64,000 nt of DNA from an uncultured Fibrobacter sp. (GTDB lineage Bacteria; Fibrobacterota; Fibrobacteria; Fibrobacterales; Fibrobacteraceae). The position numbers were made by a program, and so were the translations under genes. Shown one piece after another: positions 16,408-25,225 of the stretch (its first letter is position 1; every line of letters begins with the position of its first letter). The stretch is from the NCBI RefSeq assembly GCF_900316465.1, contig NZ_ONDD01000007.1, positions 62,001 through 126,000 on the forward strand, given 5' to 3'. The notes under the pieces were generated by a model, which was not told where the DNA came from, searched no databases, and saw only the letters and a list, made by a program, of their open reading frames with translations.

Positions 16408-17383
16408 CCATCTCAGCGAGAGCCTTTTTCAACAACTGTTTTACGTCTTCTTTAAGCGAAGCCGGTTTCAAAATGCGAACATCGCCCGCAACGCCCATCA
16501 ACCAGGTCTTGAAATCCGGCGTAATGCGAAGCTTCATGTCCACGATCATATTTTTGTTCTTGTCGTAGCGCTTGGAAATTTCAGGATTGAAATGCGAACG
16601 TTCAAACTGCGTTTGCAACCACTTATTACGAATTTCAAGCGAAATGTCTTCGGGTTTGCCCGTGCCTGTATACTTGCCAAATGCGTACTTGTAATGCATG
16701 GCTGCATCAAAAACAAACTTAGGCATGGCATGGTTTGTTTCTTGCACATTCTTGATCTGTTCAAAAAGGTAATTCTTGAAAGTCTGATTACCCTTTTCGT
16801 CTTCTTCGCCAGCAATCAGGTACAAGGTATCCACGCGCATAATCACCTTGACCGGGTTCACTTCCTTGGTTTCTTCAGCAACTCCGGAATGGTCCGTGGC
16901 ATGGCTATACTGGATCTTGATTGCAAAACCTTCGTGAATGGCCTTGAGCACACGATTCACCATGGTATCTTGCAACTTGTCGTCGCTGAACGGGCCGTAA
17001 TCAAGCACATAGTCCGGGTCCGTCGAAATCGCATCGGGCTTAAAGTCTTCAGGATTCGTCGTCTGCATAGTCTTGATGACTTTATCCAAAAGCTTGACCG
17101 TCTTGATTTCAGGGGCGGCATTTGCAGGCAAGTTCTTCTTGATTTTTTCAAGCTGCTTTACGACTTCTTGATTAAAATTCGCTTCTTTATCGGTCTGGAT
17201 AATGTAGAAGGTTTCACCGTTTTCCTTGAACTTACGGAGGCCACAATTTTCTTCGCTAATCACTTCCAAATGGCGGAAAATGGTACGCGGACCACAACCC
17301 ATCAGACGAGCCAAGTCATTCACCGTCTGCTTGACTTTCAGCTTGTTTTTAATTGCGTTAATTTTTTCGTAACCGGTAGCCAT
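16400..17383 (-). CDS. WYL-domain transcriptional regulator (HTH + WYL)
   Basis: 327 residues. The N-terminal winged helix (about 5-60: INAIKNKLKVKQTVNDLARLMGCGPRTIFRHLEVI) is followed by a linker and a WYL-type ligand-binding domain (about 140-220: AIKIQYSHATDHS...VNPVKVIMRVDTLYLIAGEED). A C-terminal WCX-like part ends in LKPASLKEDVKQLLKKAL. Such proteins often sense nucleotides or oligonucleotides and control transcription; the target here is unknown. The ATG at 17383 has AGGAGG six bases upstream; a GTG two codons earlier is part of that ribosome site and is rejected as start. It lies between queA and the BON protein in one operon. Confidence 0.88.
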   Translation of the reverse strand: MATGYEKINAIKNKLKVKQTVNDLARLMGCGPRTIFRHLEVISEENCGLRKFKENGETFYIIQTDKEANFNQEVVKQLEKIKKNLPANAAPEIKTVKLLDKVIKTMQTTNPEDFKPDAISTDPDYVLDYGPFSDDKLQDTMVNRVLKAIHEGFAIKIQYSHATDHSGVAEETKEVNPVKVIMRVDTLYLIAGEEDEKGNQTFKNYLFEQIKNVQETNHAMPKFVFDAAMHYKYAFGKYTGTGKPEDISLEIRNKWLQTQFERSHFNPEISKRYDKNKNMIVDMKLRITPDFKTWLMGVAGDVRILKPASLKEDVKQLLKKALAEMDA

Positions 17384-17392
17384 AGGCACCTC

Positions 17393-18631
17393 CTAAACAA
17401 TTCTTAAACGGTTTTCAATGGACGTCGTCTTCACATTCTTAAGGAGCGTCGCAAAGGCAAGTTCCCTTTGCAACAGAGAAGTCACGCTTCCTTCCAACAA
17501 ATATCTGCGGTTATTGCAAGATATTCTAACGTTTGCGCCACGTAAAAAAGAACTCGCCGCAATTTCCGATTCCACCTTTTGGCAAATATCTACGTTTATC
17601 GGGTCGTAGACTTCTGTCACCAAGCAAATCAAGTCGCGTACGCCCGGAATTTCGGCCAAGCGATTGTCCAAGTCCTTGGGGCGTTCGTTTTCGTAGCAAA
17701 AAGCCTCAACCTGCACTCTTCCATCTTGCACATGCACCTTGCAATCGAACAAGCGAGTCGTCGAAGAATCCAACTGGTCGTACACAGATTTTTCAATCTG
17801 CTCATCAGTCATAAACGGCGGCACCACCACGCGGGTAAAGTCCACGCAACCGCGCACCTTGGGTATAGCGTTCACACACTTTACCACTGCCCGCTGGATA
17901 GACAGATTCTTGACAAGGCCATTCAGGTAAATAATGCCCTGCCCCGCTTCTATCGAAATCTTGTCGCAATGTTCCGGGAACACCTGGGCAAGTTTGCTCT
18001 GTACTGTTGCACACAGCTTTTCGTTCGACAGGTTCTGCGCCAACGGCGGGAGCGTAATAAACACCAGCGTATGGTCTTTCAGCAAAACTGCGAGTTTATC
18101 TTTTTCGCCATCGTTCACCAAGCCAACGGCCACACCGAACTGATTGCGAATGGCATGATAAATGCAATCACCCAAAAGCGTCTGCGCACTCTGAATCGGC
18201 AACAGGCGATAGCCTTCGGGAGACTCTTCGTCTTCTATCACGACTCTCGGTTTTTCAATTCTTTGATAAGGACCGCCATCATAAGTGACGATTAAAATCA
18301 ACTTATCGGGAGTCTGGAATATGCTCTTGACAAATCCAGGTTTGGGCGTGCCTTTAAAATAGACCCAATCGCCCGCCTTGATGCGGTTGTAGCCGTAAAT
18401 TTTGGTGTAGTCGCGATTGACATATTCCTTGTTGCAAAAAACGAACTCGTTCGAAAAAGCGACAAACATGGTGCCGCAAGATTCACAACAACATAAAAGA
18501 GGAATATGCGGGTCCATTCCCCCAAAGGTTGAATACGTCTCGCGGGCAAATATGCCGTGTTCCACTACCTTCTGGCAGCGTCGGCAAAAAAGCCTCTGAG
18601 AGTACAATCTGTGAGGGAACTGTTCGCGCAT
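17393..18631 (-). CDS. Zinc-ribbon and BON-like domain protein
   Basis: 412 residues, no signal peptide. The N-terminus holds two Cys pairs (FCRRCQKV near 15 and CCCESCGTMF near 48), which look like a zinc ribbon. Two or three BON-like alpha/beta modules follow (ISIEAGQGIIYLNGLVKNL at about 210-250; DCKVHVQDGRVQVEAFCYENE; ANVRISCNNRRYLLEGSVTSL at the end), each of the form beta-strand, G-x-V, then helix. BON domains bind phospholipid or hold envelope proteins, but with a cytoplasmic zinc ribbon the role here is open. It lies 10 bases after gltX and 9 before the WYL gene start, so it is cotranscribed. Confidence 0.7.
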   Translation of the reverse strand: MREQFPHRLYSQRLFCRRCQKVVEHGIFARETYSTFGGMDPHIPLLCCCESCGTMFVAFSNEFVFCNKEYVNRDYTKIYGYNRIKAGDWVYFKGTPKPGFVKSIFQTPDKLILIVTYDGGPYQRIEKPRVVIEDEESPEGYRLLPIQSAQTLLGDCIYHAIRNQFGVAVGLVNDGEKDKLAVLLKDHTLVFITLPPLAQNLSNEKLCATVQSKLAQVFPEHCDKISIEAGQGIIYLNGLVKNLSIQRAVVKCVNAIPKVRGCVDFTRVVVPPFMTDEQIEKSVYDQLDSSTTRLFDCKVHVQDGRVQVEAFCYENERPKDLDNRLAEIPGVRDLICLVTEVYDPINVDICQKVESEIAASSFLRGANVRISCNNRRYLLEGSVTSLLQRELAFATLLKNVKTTSIENRLRIV

Positions 18632-18641
18632 GTTTTACGGT

Positions 18642-20114
18642 TTACTTCATGAGCGGCATCGCCACATCCATGCGGCGGAGCACTTCTTCTTTACCGATAA
18701 GTTCAAACATTTCCCACAGGCCTGGGCCAGCGGTAACGCCAGACACAGCAAGACGCGGGGCACCCACGAGTTCACCGACCTTGTGGCCGCAACGTTCGGC
18801 GAGGTCGTAGAAACCCTTTTCGATAACCGGAGTTTTGAAGTCTTCGATGGAGGCGAGCATGTCGCGCACGAGTGTCGCCACTTCCTTGGAGCCTTCGCCG
18901 AAGTGTTTCTTGACACCCTTTTCGTCGTAGGTGGTCGGAGCGACAAAGAAGTACACGGCCATGTCGGCCAGGTCCTGCACAAAGTGGGCACGCGGCTTGA
19001 GCTGCTTCACGATTTCGTCGAGGCGAGCTTCCGGTTCCTTGGAAAGGTCGATACCCTTCGCGGCAAGGCCTTCCTTCATGATACCCTTAAGCATGCCGTC
19101 ATCGCACAGGTGAATATGCTGGCCGTTCATCCACTGCAGCTTCTTTTCGTCGAAACTTGCGGACTTCGGGTTGATGCGTTCGAGCGTAAAGCTGTCGACC
19201 ATTTCCTTGATGGTCATGACTTCGCGGTCATCGCCCGGGTTCCAGCCGAGGAGAGCGAGGTAGTTCACGAGTGTTTCGGGCAGGTAGCCAAGGTCACGGA
19301 AATCACCCACAGAGGCAGCGCCCTTGCGCTTGGAAAGCTTACCGCCGTTCTTGTCGAGAATCACCGGCAAGTGGCACCATACGGGCGGCTGCCAGCCAAA
19401 GGCCTTGTAAAGGAGTTCGTGCTTCGGCGTGGAGCTGATCCATTCGTCGCCACGGAGCACGTGAGTCGTACCCATCAGGTGGTCGTCCACGACGCTTGCA
19501 AAGTGATAAGTCGGATAACCGTCGCGTTTGATAAGCACGAGGTCGTCCAGAAGTTCATTCTGGTAGCTAATGTGGCCGCGGATCATGTCATCGAATTCGG
19601 TGACGCCGGTTTCGGGAACCTTGAAGCGAATCACTGCCTTTTCGCCGGCAGCGATGCGGGCTTCGGCTTCTTCGCGGCTGATGTTGCGGCAATGACGGTC
19701 GTAACCAGTGACCGGCACATGAGACTTTTCCTGTTCGGCGCGGACTTCCTGCAGGCGTTCTTCGGAGCAGAAGCAGTAGTAGGCATAGCCTGCATCCAGA
19801 AGCTTCTTAATTTCGCGGTGGTAGATGTCCAGACGTTCGCTCTGGAAGTACGGACCGCAGTCACCTTCGCAACCCGGACCTTCGTCCCACTGCAGGCCCA
19901 ACCACTTAAGGTCGCGCATCAAGTCGTGCAATGCAGTTTCGTTATAGCGTTTGCGGTCGGTATCTTCGATACGCAGGTAGAACGTACCGCCCATGTGTTT
20001 CGCAAAAAAGTAGTTGTAAATAGCGGTACGCGCACCGCCCACATGCAAGTAGCCCGTAGGACTGGGAGCAAAACGGACACGGACGGGACGATTAGAATTG
20101 CAATTTTCGCACAT
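18642..20114 (-). CDS. gltX: Glutamyl-tRNA synthetase
   Basis: Charges tRNA-Glu (and possibly tRNA-Gln) with glutamate. The class I signature PSPTGYLHVGGART is at residues 18-31. KLSKRKGA, the KMSKS equivalent, is about residue 246. The insertion-domain motif LRIEDTDRKRYNETA and the anticodon-binding helical C-terminus are present. The ATG at 20114 is chosen because AGAGGA lies eight bases upstream; a frame ten codons longer has no such site. At 490 residues it is full length. Cysteines CENC (N-terminal) and CEGDC (near 105) suggest a metal site in the insertion domain, as in some GltX proteins. Whether it is discriminating cannot be told here. Confidence 0.96.
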   Translation of the reverse strand: MCENCNSNRPVRVRFAPSPTGYLHVGGARTAIYNYFFAKHMGGTFYLRIEDTDRKRYNETALHDLMRDLKWLGLQWDEGPGCEGDCGPYFQSERLDIYHREIKKLLDAGYAYYCFCSEERLQEVRAEQEKSHVPVTGYDRHCRNISREEAEARIAAGEKAVIRFKVPETGVTEFDDMIRGHISYQNELLDDLVLIKRDGYPTYHFASVVDDHLMGTTHVLRGDEWISSTPKHELLYKAFGWQPPVWCHLPVILDKNGGKLSKRKGAASVGDFRDLGYLPETLVNYLALLGWNPGDDREVMTIKEMVDSFTLERINPKSASFDEKKLQWMNGQHIHLCDDGMLKGIMKEGLAAKGIDLSKEPEARLDEIVKQLKPRAHFVQDLADMAVYFFVAPTTYDEKGVKKHFGEGSKEVATLVRDMLASIEDFKTPVIEKGFYDLAERCGHKVGELVGAPRLAVSGVTAGPGLWEMFELIGKEEVLRRMDVAMPLMK

Positions 20115-20184
20115 AGAATCCTCTTTTTGTTTATTCCGTGTCAAAAAATAGCAATTTCAAGAAGAAAGTGTTTTTAACGCCGTG

Positions 20185-22956
20185 TCATTTTAAAGTTTTC
20201 AAAAGAGAATCAACACGGGAAGTAATTTTGGGAGCGCCCGCAGAGCACAAATGGTCAAAATCAAGCGCTTCCTCGTCTGTATAATCGTGTTCGCCCATTT
20301 TGTTTTCATCAAGTAAAGTGAAATTTGAATACGTGGTTTCGTATTGAGCAATTCGTTCAATAAGCGTTTTCGCCAAACTACGACGCAAACCATAACGGCC
20401 AAACGCTCCCGTTTCCTTGTATTTCGGGTTCTGCGGCATAATCAAGCCCACGACATGTACATCATGTTCTTTCGCCTTTTCAATTATACTTTCAAGCGCT
20501 TCAAAGCTATTTTCAATCAAATACATCTTGTCGTCATAATAAGTTGAATCCAAGGTAATTTCTACCGTATCGCCCCAGGATTTGCACTCGTTAGCCATAA
20601 AGCGTCCGCGATCGCCGAAATAGCGGTCATACTCCACCATCGAGATTGCATTTTCGGTACTTTCTAGCAAACCATCCGGGTATCCGTCTTTCCAATAATC
20701 ATGATTTGCATCGTACACATAGCCCGGATAATTATAGAAGGTCGTCGCAAAGAAATTATCGCTTTCCGGGCCATCGGTCTTATACCAGAAATCGATATCC
20801 AGAGAAATCACGATGTACTTCAGTTTTTTCAAATGAGTAAACAAGTACCTATCGAGATAGTCGCGGGAGGAATAAATCGAGTTCGGCACATGGGAGAAAT
20901 TCACCGCAAAAAATTCAGACGAGAACTCCTGCGGAGACAATCCGTTCAAAGGCCTCGAAGACCCAAGAATCGCCACATTCGCAGAATCGCGATAGCGCCA
21001 TAATAGCTCCATATTATTCCGCATCATGTAAGATGCCAAGGCATCTTCGGGGTCCATATAGACCCCCGCGCTATCTTTATCAAGCGTTTTATTCTCTGTA
21101 ACCGCCGGGTTCTTGTACGCCCAAAGATTCGGGTGCCAAAGTTCGTTGCCCTTAGCAAGTGCCACGACGCTACCATCAGACATATCAACCAGAACTATTC
21201 CGGTATGGGCCCCAAAACCATTCGCAAGCGTTGCCACAGCCAAACGACGGTCCACCGCCACCCATTCCGTATGGTCAAACGTAAAGCCAGTCGGAGAGGC
21301 TACCGATTGAATCAACTTACCGGTACTATCGGCCACAAAGATGTTTTGGTGCACCGAATACTTGGAACCCACATAATTTTTACCCGTGGCGCTTGCAAAA
21401 TCAAGGAACAAAGTCTGCTTTTCGCCATCTTTTGAAAGCGAAACATTGCAAGCCTGCTCCCCATTGTACCAAATCGTATCGCGATCATTGACGCGGGCTC
21501 GCAAAAGACGTGCGCCCGAAACAGCCAAAAGGTTATCGTCACTGATACCGCCATGATAAGCGCCGTCAAAAAGTTTTTGCGGAGTGCCAAATTTTCCATT
21601 TGCGAAAGGCACTTGCCAAGTAGAATTAGACATGAACGTCGCTTCGTTCTTATTAACGCCGGCATCAGTCACATAGACAATTACCGTATCACCGTTTTCA
21701 AGAACGCGCCAGCGCGGAATCGCCGCACTTTCGACATTGAGCTTTACCAGATTAGAGCCGTCTTCGTTCAAATCGCGCACATAAAGTTCCGACTTTCCTT
21801 CAACACCCTCGTACTTGGTGCAGAAGGCGACTCGCTCTCCGTCGGGAGAGATTTCAGGATGGTAAGCTTCAAGTGTATCGACAATTTCTACAACAGAAAG
21901 AGTTCCATTGGAATAATCAATATAAGACAAATTCCCCGTTTCATCGTTGCGGAACACGAGTTTTGTTTTATAGGTGTCGGTGTACGAATAGACCGATGTC
22001 GCATTCGCCAGCGGAGTCACCTTGCTTACGGCAATGCGGCCATTGTCCCCCATCCATACAGCATTAGGGATATTACCAAAAGCCAAGCGGAAGCCGACAT
22101 AATATTCTCGCGCTACAGATGTCACCGTGTAGACATCGCCACGCGAAAGCGTGTTAATGAGAGCCGCTTGATTGCGATAGCTACCACCCTTTACAACGCG
22201 CTGGCCAAGCGAGCCTCCGTCAGGAGCGCCCACAAAATTTGTCACCGTGGTATCGCGCAAGCGGCCATACCAGTCATTTACCCATTCCAGCGCATTACCT
22301 GCGATATCGCAGATTTCGCCTTCTTTGGCCTTGCCACAAACAGGGTGCAACTTGTAATCTGAATTATCGGCTGTCCAGGCCTTTTCTTGCGGATTCCAAT
22401 CTTGGTTTGCAGCAAAAATCCATTCGGCCTCCGTCGGCAAATGGATTGCCTTTTTTTCGGGCAAGTATTCAAAACCTTCCAAGCGAACGCAATGGTTTTC
22501 TGAATCCAGATATTTTTTCAAGTAAGTATAAGCCGTGTCAAAACCTTCGGACTTGCCGCGCTCATTCGCAAAAAGCACGGCATCGTAGTAGGTCAAATCG
22601 GTTACCGGCAGTGAATCATTTTCGCACTTTATCGTAAGCCCAATCGCAGGCGCCATCAAGGCGTTAAATTCACCGCAAGTCACTTCGCTCCTTGAAATCC
22701 AAAAATCATAACTGAACTTGACCTTCATGGATTCCAGGGAAACGGTTGCACCAGCAGCCTTCATCAAGAACATTCCCGCCGGAGTCTCCTCTTCTTTTGC
22801 AAGAGTGTCTTCGATATCAACGGGGTCTTTTACAGAAAGTGTATCATCCGGAATGACATCAACAATCGAATCGTCTTGAGACGTCGACTTGTCTGAATTG
22901 GAACAGCCCCAAAACAAGGCCGAAACCATACACATCAGAATCACACACCACTTCAT
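20185..22956 (-). CDS. Large lipoprotein of the TIGR02171 type: FGE-sulfatase-like + beta-propeller-like + SGNH-like tail
   Basis: 923 residues. A lipobox FWGCS (Cys about 18) is followed by an Asp-rich linker. Residues about 60-295 match the formylglycine-generating/SUMF1 fold (ISRSEVTCGEFNALM, HLPTEAEWIFAA, GNALEWVNDWYG, RVVKGGSYRN, YYVGFRLAFG). Residues about 310-640 look like TolB/WD-type propeller repeats (HPEISPDGERVAFCTKY). The tail has VAILGSSRPLNG (about 685) and DFDHLCSAGA (about 900), placed like the first and last blocks of SGNH hydrolases. The SUMF1-like part lacks obvious catalytic Cys spacing, so it is probably a binding version. This architecture is a Fibrobacter paralogous family; the role is unknown. 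Confidence 0.82.
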   Translation of the reverse strand: MKWCVILMCMVSALFWGCSNSDKSTSQDDSIVDVIPDDTLSVKDPVDIEDTLAKEEETPAGMFLMKAAGATVSLESMKVKFSYDFWISRSEVTCGEFNALMAPAIGLTIKCENDSLPVTDLTYYDAVLFANERGKSEGFDTAYTYLKKYLDSENHCVRLEGFEYLPEKKAIHLPTEAEWIFAANQDWNPQEKAWTADNSDYKLHPVCGKAKEGEICDIAGNALEWVNDWYGRLRDTTVTNFVGAPDGGSLGQRVVKGGSYRNQAALINTLSRGDVYTVTSVAREYYVGFRLAFGNIPNAVWMGDNGRIAVSKVTPLANATSVYSYTDTYKTKLVFRNDETGNLSYIDYSNGTLSVVEIVDTLEAYHPEISPDGERVAFCTKYEGVEGKSELYVRDLNEDGSNLVKLNVESAAIPRWRVLENGDTVIVYVTDAGVNKNEATFMSNSTWQVPFANGKFGTPQKLFDGAYHGGISDDNLLAVSGARLLRARVNDRDTIWYNGEQACNVSLSKDGEKQTLFLDFASATGKNYVGSKYSVHQNIFVADSTGKLIQSVASPTGFTFDHTEWVAVDRRLAVATLANGFGAHTGIVLVDMSDGSVVALAKGNELWHPNLWAYKNPAVTENKTLDKDSAGVYMDPEDALASYMMRNNMELLWRYRDSANVAILGSSRPLNGLSPQEFSSEFFAVNFSHVPNSIYSSRDYLDRYLFTHLKKLKYIVISLDIDFWYKTDGPESDNFFATTFYNYPGYVYDANHDYWKDGYPDGLLESTENAISMVEYDRYFGDRGRFMANECKSWGDTVEITLDSTYYDDKMYLIENSFEALESIIEKAKEHDVHVVGLIMPQNPKYKETGAFGRYGLRRSLAKTLIERIAQYETTYSNFTLLDENKMGEHDYTDEEALDFDHLCSAGAPKITSRVDSLLKTLK

Positions 22957-23033
22957 ATAACCATATATATATTTTTTATTTCTATATTTGCGCCGTTCAG
23001 AACATCTATAACCCTAAAATTTCGGGGAAAATC

Positions 23034-24473
23034 ATGGAAACCTTAAATTCCATCTTAGATACTATTGACGGCTACGTGTGGGGAATCCCGCTCATTGCGG
23101 TCATCTTGTTTGTCGGAATCCTGCTCACAAGCCGCCTCGGCGTGCTTCAGGTAACAAACCTCGGCAACGCTCTGCGTTACATGCTCCACAACGAAAAGCA
23201 CGGCGAAGGCGAAGTTTCAAGCTTTGCCGCCCTCTGCACCGCTCTTGCCGCAACCGTCGGCACGGGTAACATTGTAGGTGTCGCCACCGCTATCGGTACC
23301 GGTGGCCCGGGCGCACTCTTCTGGATGGAAGTCGCAGCCTTCTTTGGCATGGCCACCAAATACGCCGAAGGCCTTTTGGCTGTCAAGTATCGCAAGGTCG
23401 ACACCGACGGCAAAGTGTTGGGCGGTCCGTTCTACTACATCGAAAGCGGTATCAAGGAACGTTTCGGACTCAACTTTAAGTGGCTCGCCGTTCTGTTCGC
23501 TGTCTTTGGCGTGCTCGCCGGTCTTCTCGGCATCGGAACCATTACGCAGGTCAACGGCATTACGTCGGCAGTAGCAACCGTATTCCCCTCTGGCGAATTC
23601 GTCAACATCGGCGGAAACTCTGTTTCTGTGTCTACCGCAATTGCAGGCCTTTTCTGCGCAGGCTTTACCGCCCTGGTAATTATCGGCGGCCTCAAGCGCA
23701 TCGCCAAGGTTTCGCTCTACATTGTGCCGATTATGGCCATCTTCTACATTCTGTTCTGCTTGCTGATTCTCGGTTTCAACTTCTCCAAGATTTCGGGCGC
23801 TGTTGAACTGATTATCCGCGCCGCTTTCAACCCGAGCGCTGTAACCGGCGGTGTGGTCGGTACGATTTTCATTGCCATGCAGAAGGGTATTGCCCGCGGC
23901 ATTTTCAGTAACGAAGCAGGCCTCGGTTCTGCCCCGATTGCCGCCGCTGCCGCAAAGACCAAGGAACCTGTCCGCCAGGGTCTCGTTTGCATGACCGGCA
24001 CCTTTATCGACACCATCATTATTTGCTCCATGACGGGCCTTGCCATTGTGGTAACAGGCGCATGGACTCCGGAACTCGGCCTCCAGGGCGTAAACATCAC
24101 CATGGAAGCCTTTACCCGCGGTCTCGAAAACCTGCCCGCAGGCGCAAGCGTAGCCCCCTTCATTCTGACAACGGCTTTGGTGTTCTTTGCCTTCACGACG
24201 ATTCTTGGCTGGGCTTACTATTCTGAACGCTGCCTGGAATACCTTGTGGGTCGCGGCAAGAAAGGTCCCATTCTCACCTTCCGCTGGCTGTATGTGGCCG
24301 CCGTCTTTATTGGCCCGTACCTCACGGTGAGCGCCGTGTGGACCAGCGCCGACATCTTTAACGGTCTGATGGCTTTCCCGAACTTGGTCGCCCTGGTTCT
24401 GCTTTCTGGCATTGTTGCCCGAGAGACCCGAATTTTCTTGGACAAGCTCCACAACGGAAAAGTTGGTGACTAA
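23034..24473 (+). CDS. Sodium:alanine/glycine symporter (AGCS family)
   Basis: 479 residues with about ten to eleven membrane spans. The family signatures AATVGTGNIVGVATAIGTGGPGA (about 78-100) and FSNEAGLGSAPIAAAAAKT (about 290) are clear. It should import alanine or glycine with Na+ across the inner membrane. The start ATG follows GGGGA. It is divergent from the TIGR02171 lipoprotein gene, with a 77-base AT-rich gap (several TATATT-like boxes) serving both. ispD follows in the same direction after 27 bases, possibly cotranscribed though unrelated in function. Confidence 0.93.
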   Translation: METLNSILDTIDGYVWGIPLIAVILFVGILLTSRLGVLQVTNLGNALRYMLHNEKHGEGEVSSFAALCTALAATVGTGNIVGVATAIGTGGPGALFWMEVAAFFGMATKYAEGLLAVKYRKVDTDGKVLGGPFYYIESGIKERFGLNFKWLAVLFAVFGVLAGLLGIGTITQVNGITSAVATVFPSGEFVNIGGNSVSVSTAIAGLFCAGFTALVIIGGLKRIAKVSLYIVPIMAIFYILFCLLILGFNFSKISGAVELIIRAAFNPSAVTGGVVGTIFIAMQKGIARGIFSNEAGLGSAPIAAAAAKTKEPVRQGLVCMTGTFIDTIIICSMTGLAIVVTGAWTPELGLQGVNITMEAFTRGLENLPAGASVAPFILTTALVFFAFTTILGWAYYSERCLEYLVGRGKKGPILTFRWLYVAAVFIGPYLTVSAVWTSADIFNGLMAFPNLVALVLLSGIVARETRIFLDKLHNGKVGD

Positions 24474-24500
24474 ATTTTAAAGTAACGATTGGATTTGGCA

Positions 24501-25223
24501 ATGGCAGACATGAAAGGAAAATTCGCGGCAGTGCTCCCCGCCGGGGGACTCGGCAAGCGCATGGGCGGTAACATTCCCAAGCAGCTTATGGTTTTGGGCG
24601 GCAAGCCCGTTTACCGCTACAGCCTCGAAACATTCCTTTCGATGGATGAAATCGCCGAAGTCGTGATGGCTGTACCCGCCGACTGGAAAGATCATTTCGA
24701 AAAGGAAATTTTCGGCGACAAGGTTGGCGACGAGAATTTGCGCGAGCTTATCCGCACCAAGATGAAAATTGTCGTGGGCGGTGCAGAGCGCTGGCAATCT
24801 GTCGAAAACGGCGTGAATGCGCTCACCAGCGATGCCGAATTCGTGCTGGTACACGATGTGGCACGCCCCTTCATCAGTAAAGAAATCATCCACGACGTGT
24901 GTGAAACGCTTGTTACCAAGGGTAGCTGCCTTGTGGCAAAGCCCGCCGTCGACACCATCAAGATTGCAAAAGACGGCTGCGTGCAGCAGACTATCGACCG
25001 CAATACCGTATGGATGGCACAAACCCCGCAGGCAGCCTCGATTAAGTTACTGAAAAAGCTCTACGGGCGCATTGCCGCAGAGCCTTTAAACTTCACGCCC
25101 ACCGACGAAGCCAGCATTCTCGAATACTTCGGCGAAAGCGTCTATATCGTCAAGGGCAACAACCTGAACGACAAGCTTACGACTCCCGAAGACTTCGAGA
25201 TTTTCGCAAGCCGCGCCAAATAA
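24501..25223 (+). CDS. ispD: 2-C-methyl-D-erythritol 4-phosphate cytidylyltransferase
   Basis: Third step of the MEP isoprenoid pathway: transfers CMP to methylerythritol phosphate. The nucleotide-binding start AAVLPAGGLGKRMGG (about 8-22), the substrate-binding LVHDVARPFIS (about 116) and TPTDEASILEYFG (about 199) are present. Length of 240 is typical. The frame is also open from a TTG at 24489, but ATG at 24501 (MADMKGKF) is the better start; the next Met is three codons further. No ispF gene is adjacent. Confidence 0.92.
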   Translation: MADMKGKFAAVLPAGGLGKRMGGNIPKQLMVLGGKPVYRYSLETFLSMDEIAEVVMAVPADWKDHFEKEIFGDKVGDENLRELIRTKMKIVVGGAERWQSVENGVNALTSDAEFVLVHDVARPFISKEIIHDVCETLVTKGSCLVAKPAVDTIKIAKDGCVQQTIDRNTVWMAQTPQAASIKLLKKLYGRIAAEPLNFTPTDEASILEYFGESVYIVKGNNLNDKLTTPEDFEIFASRAK

Positions 25224-25225
25224 TT

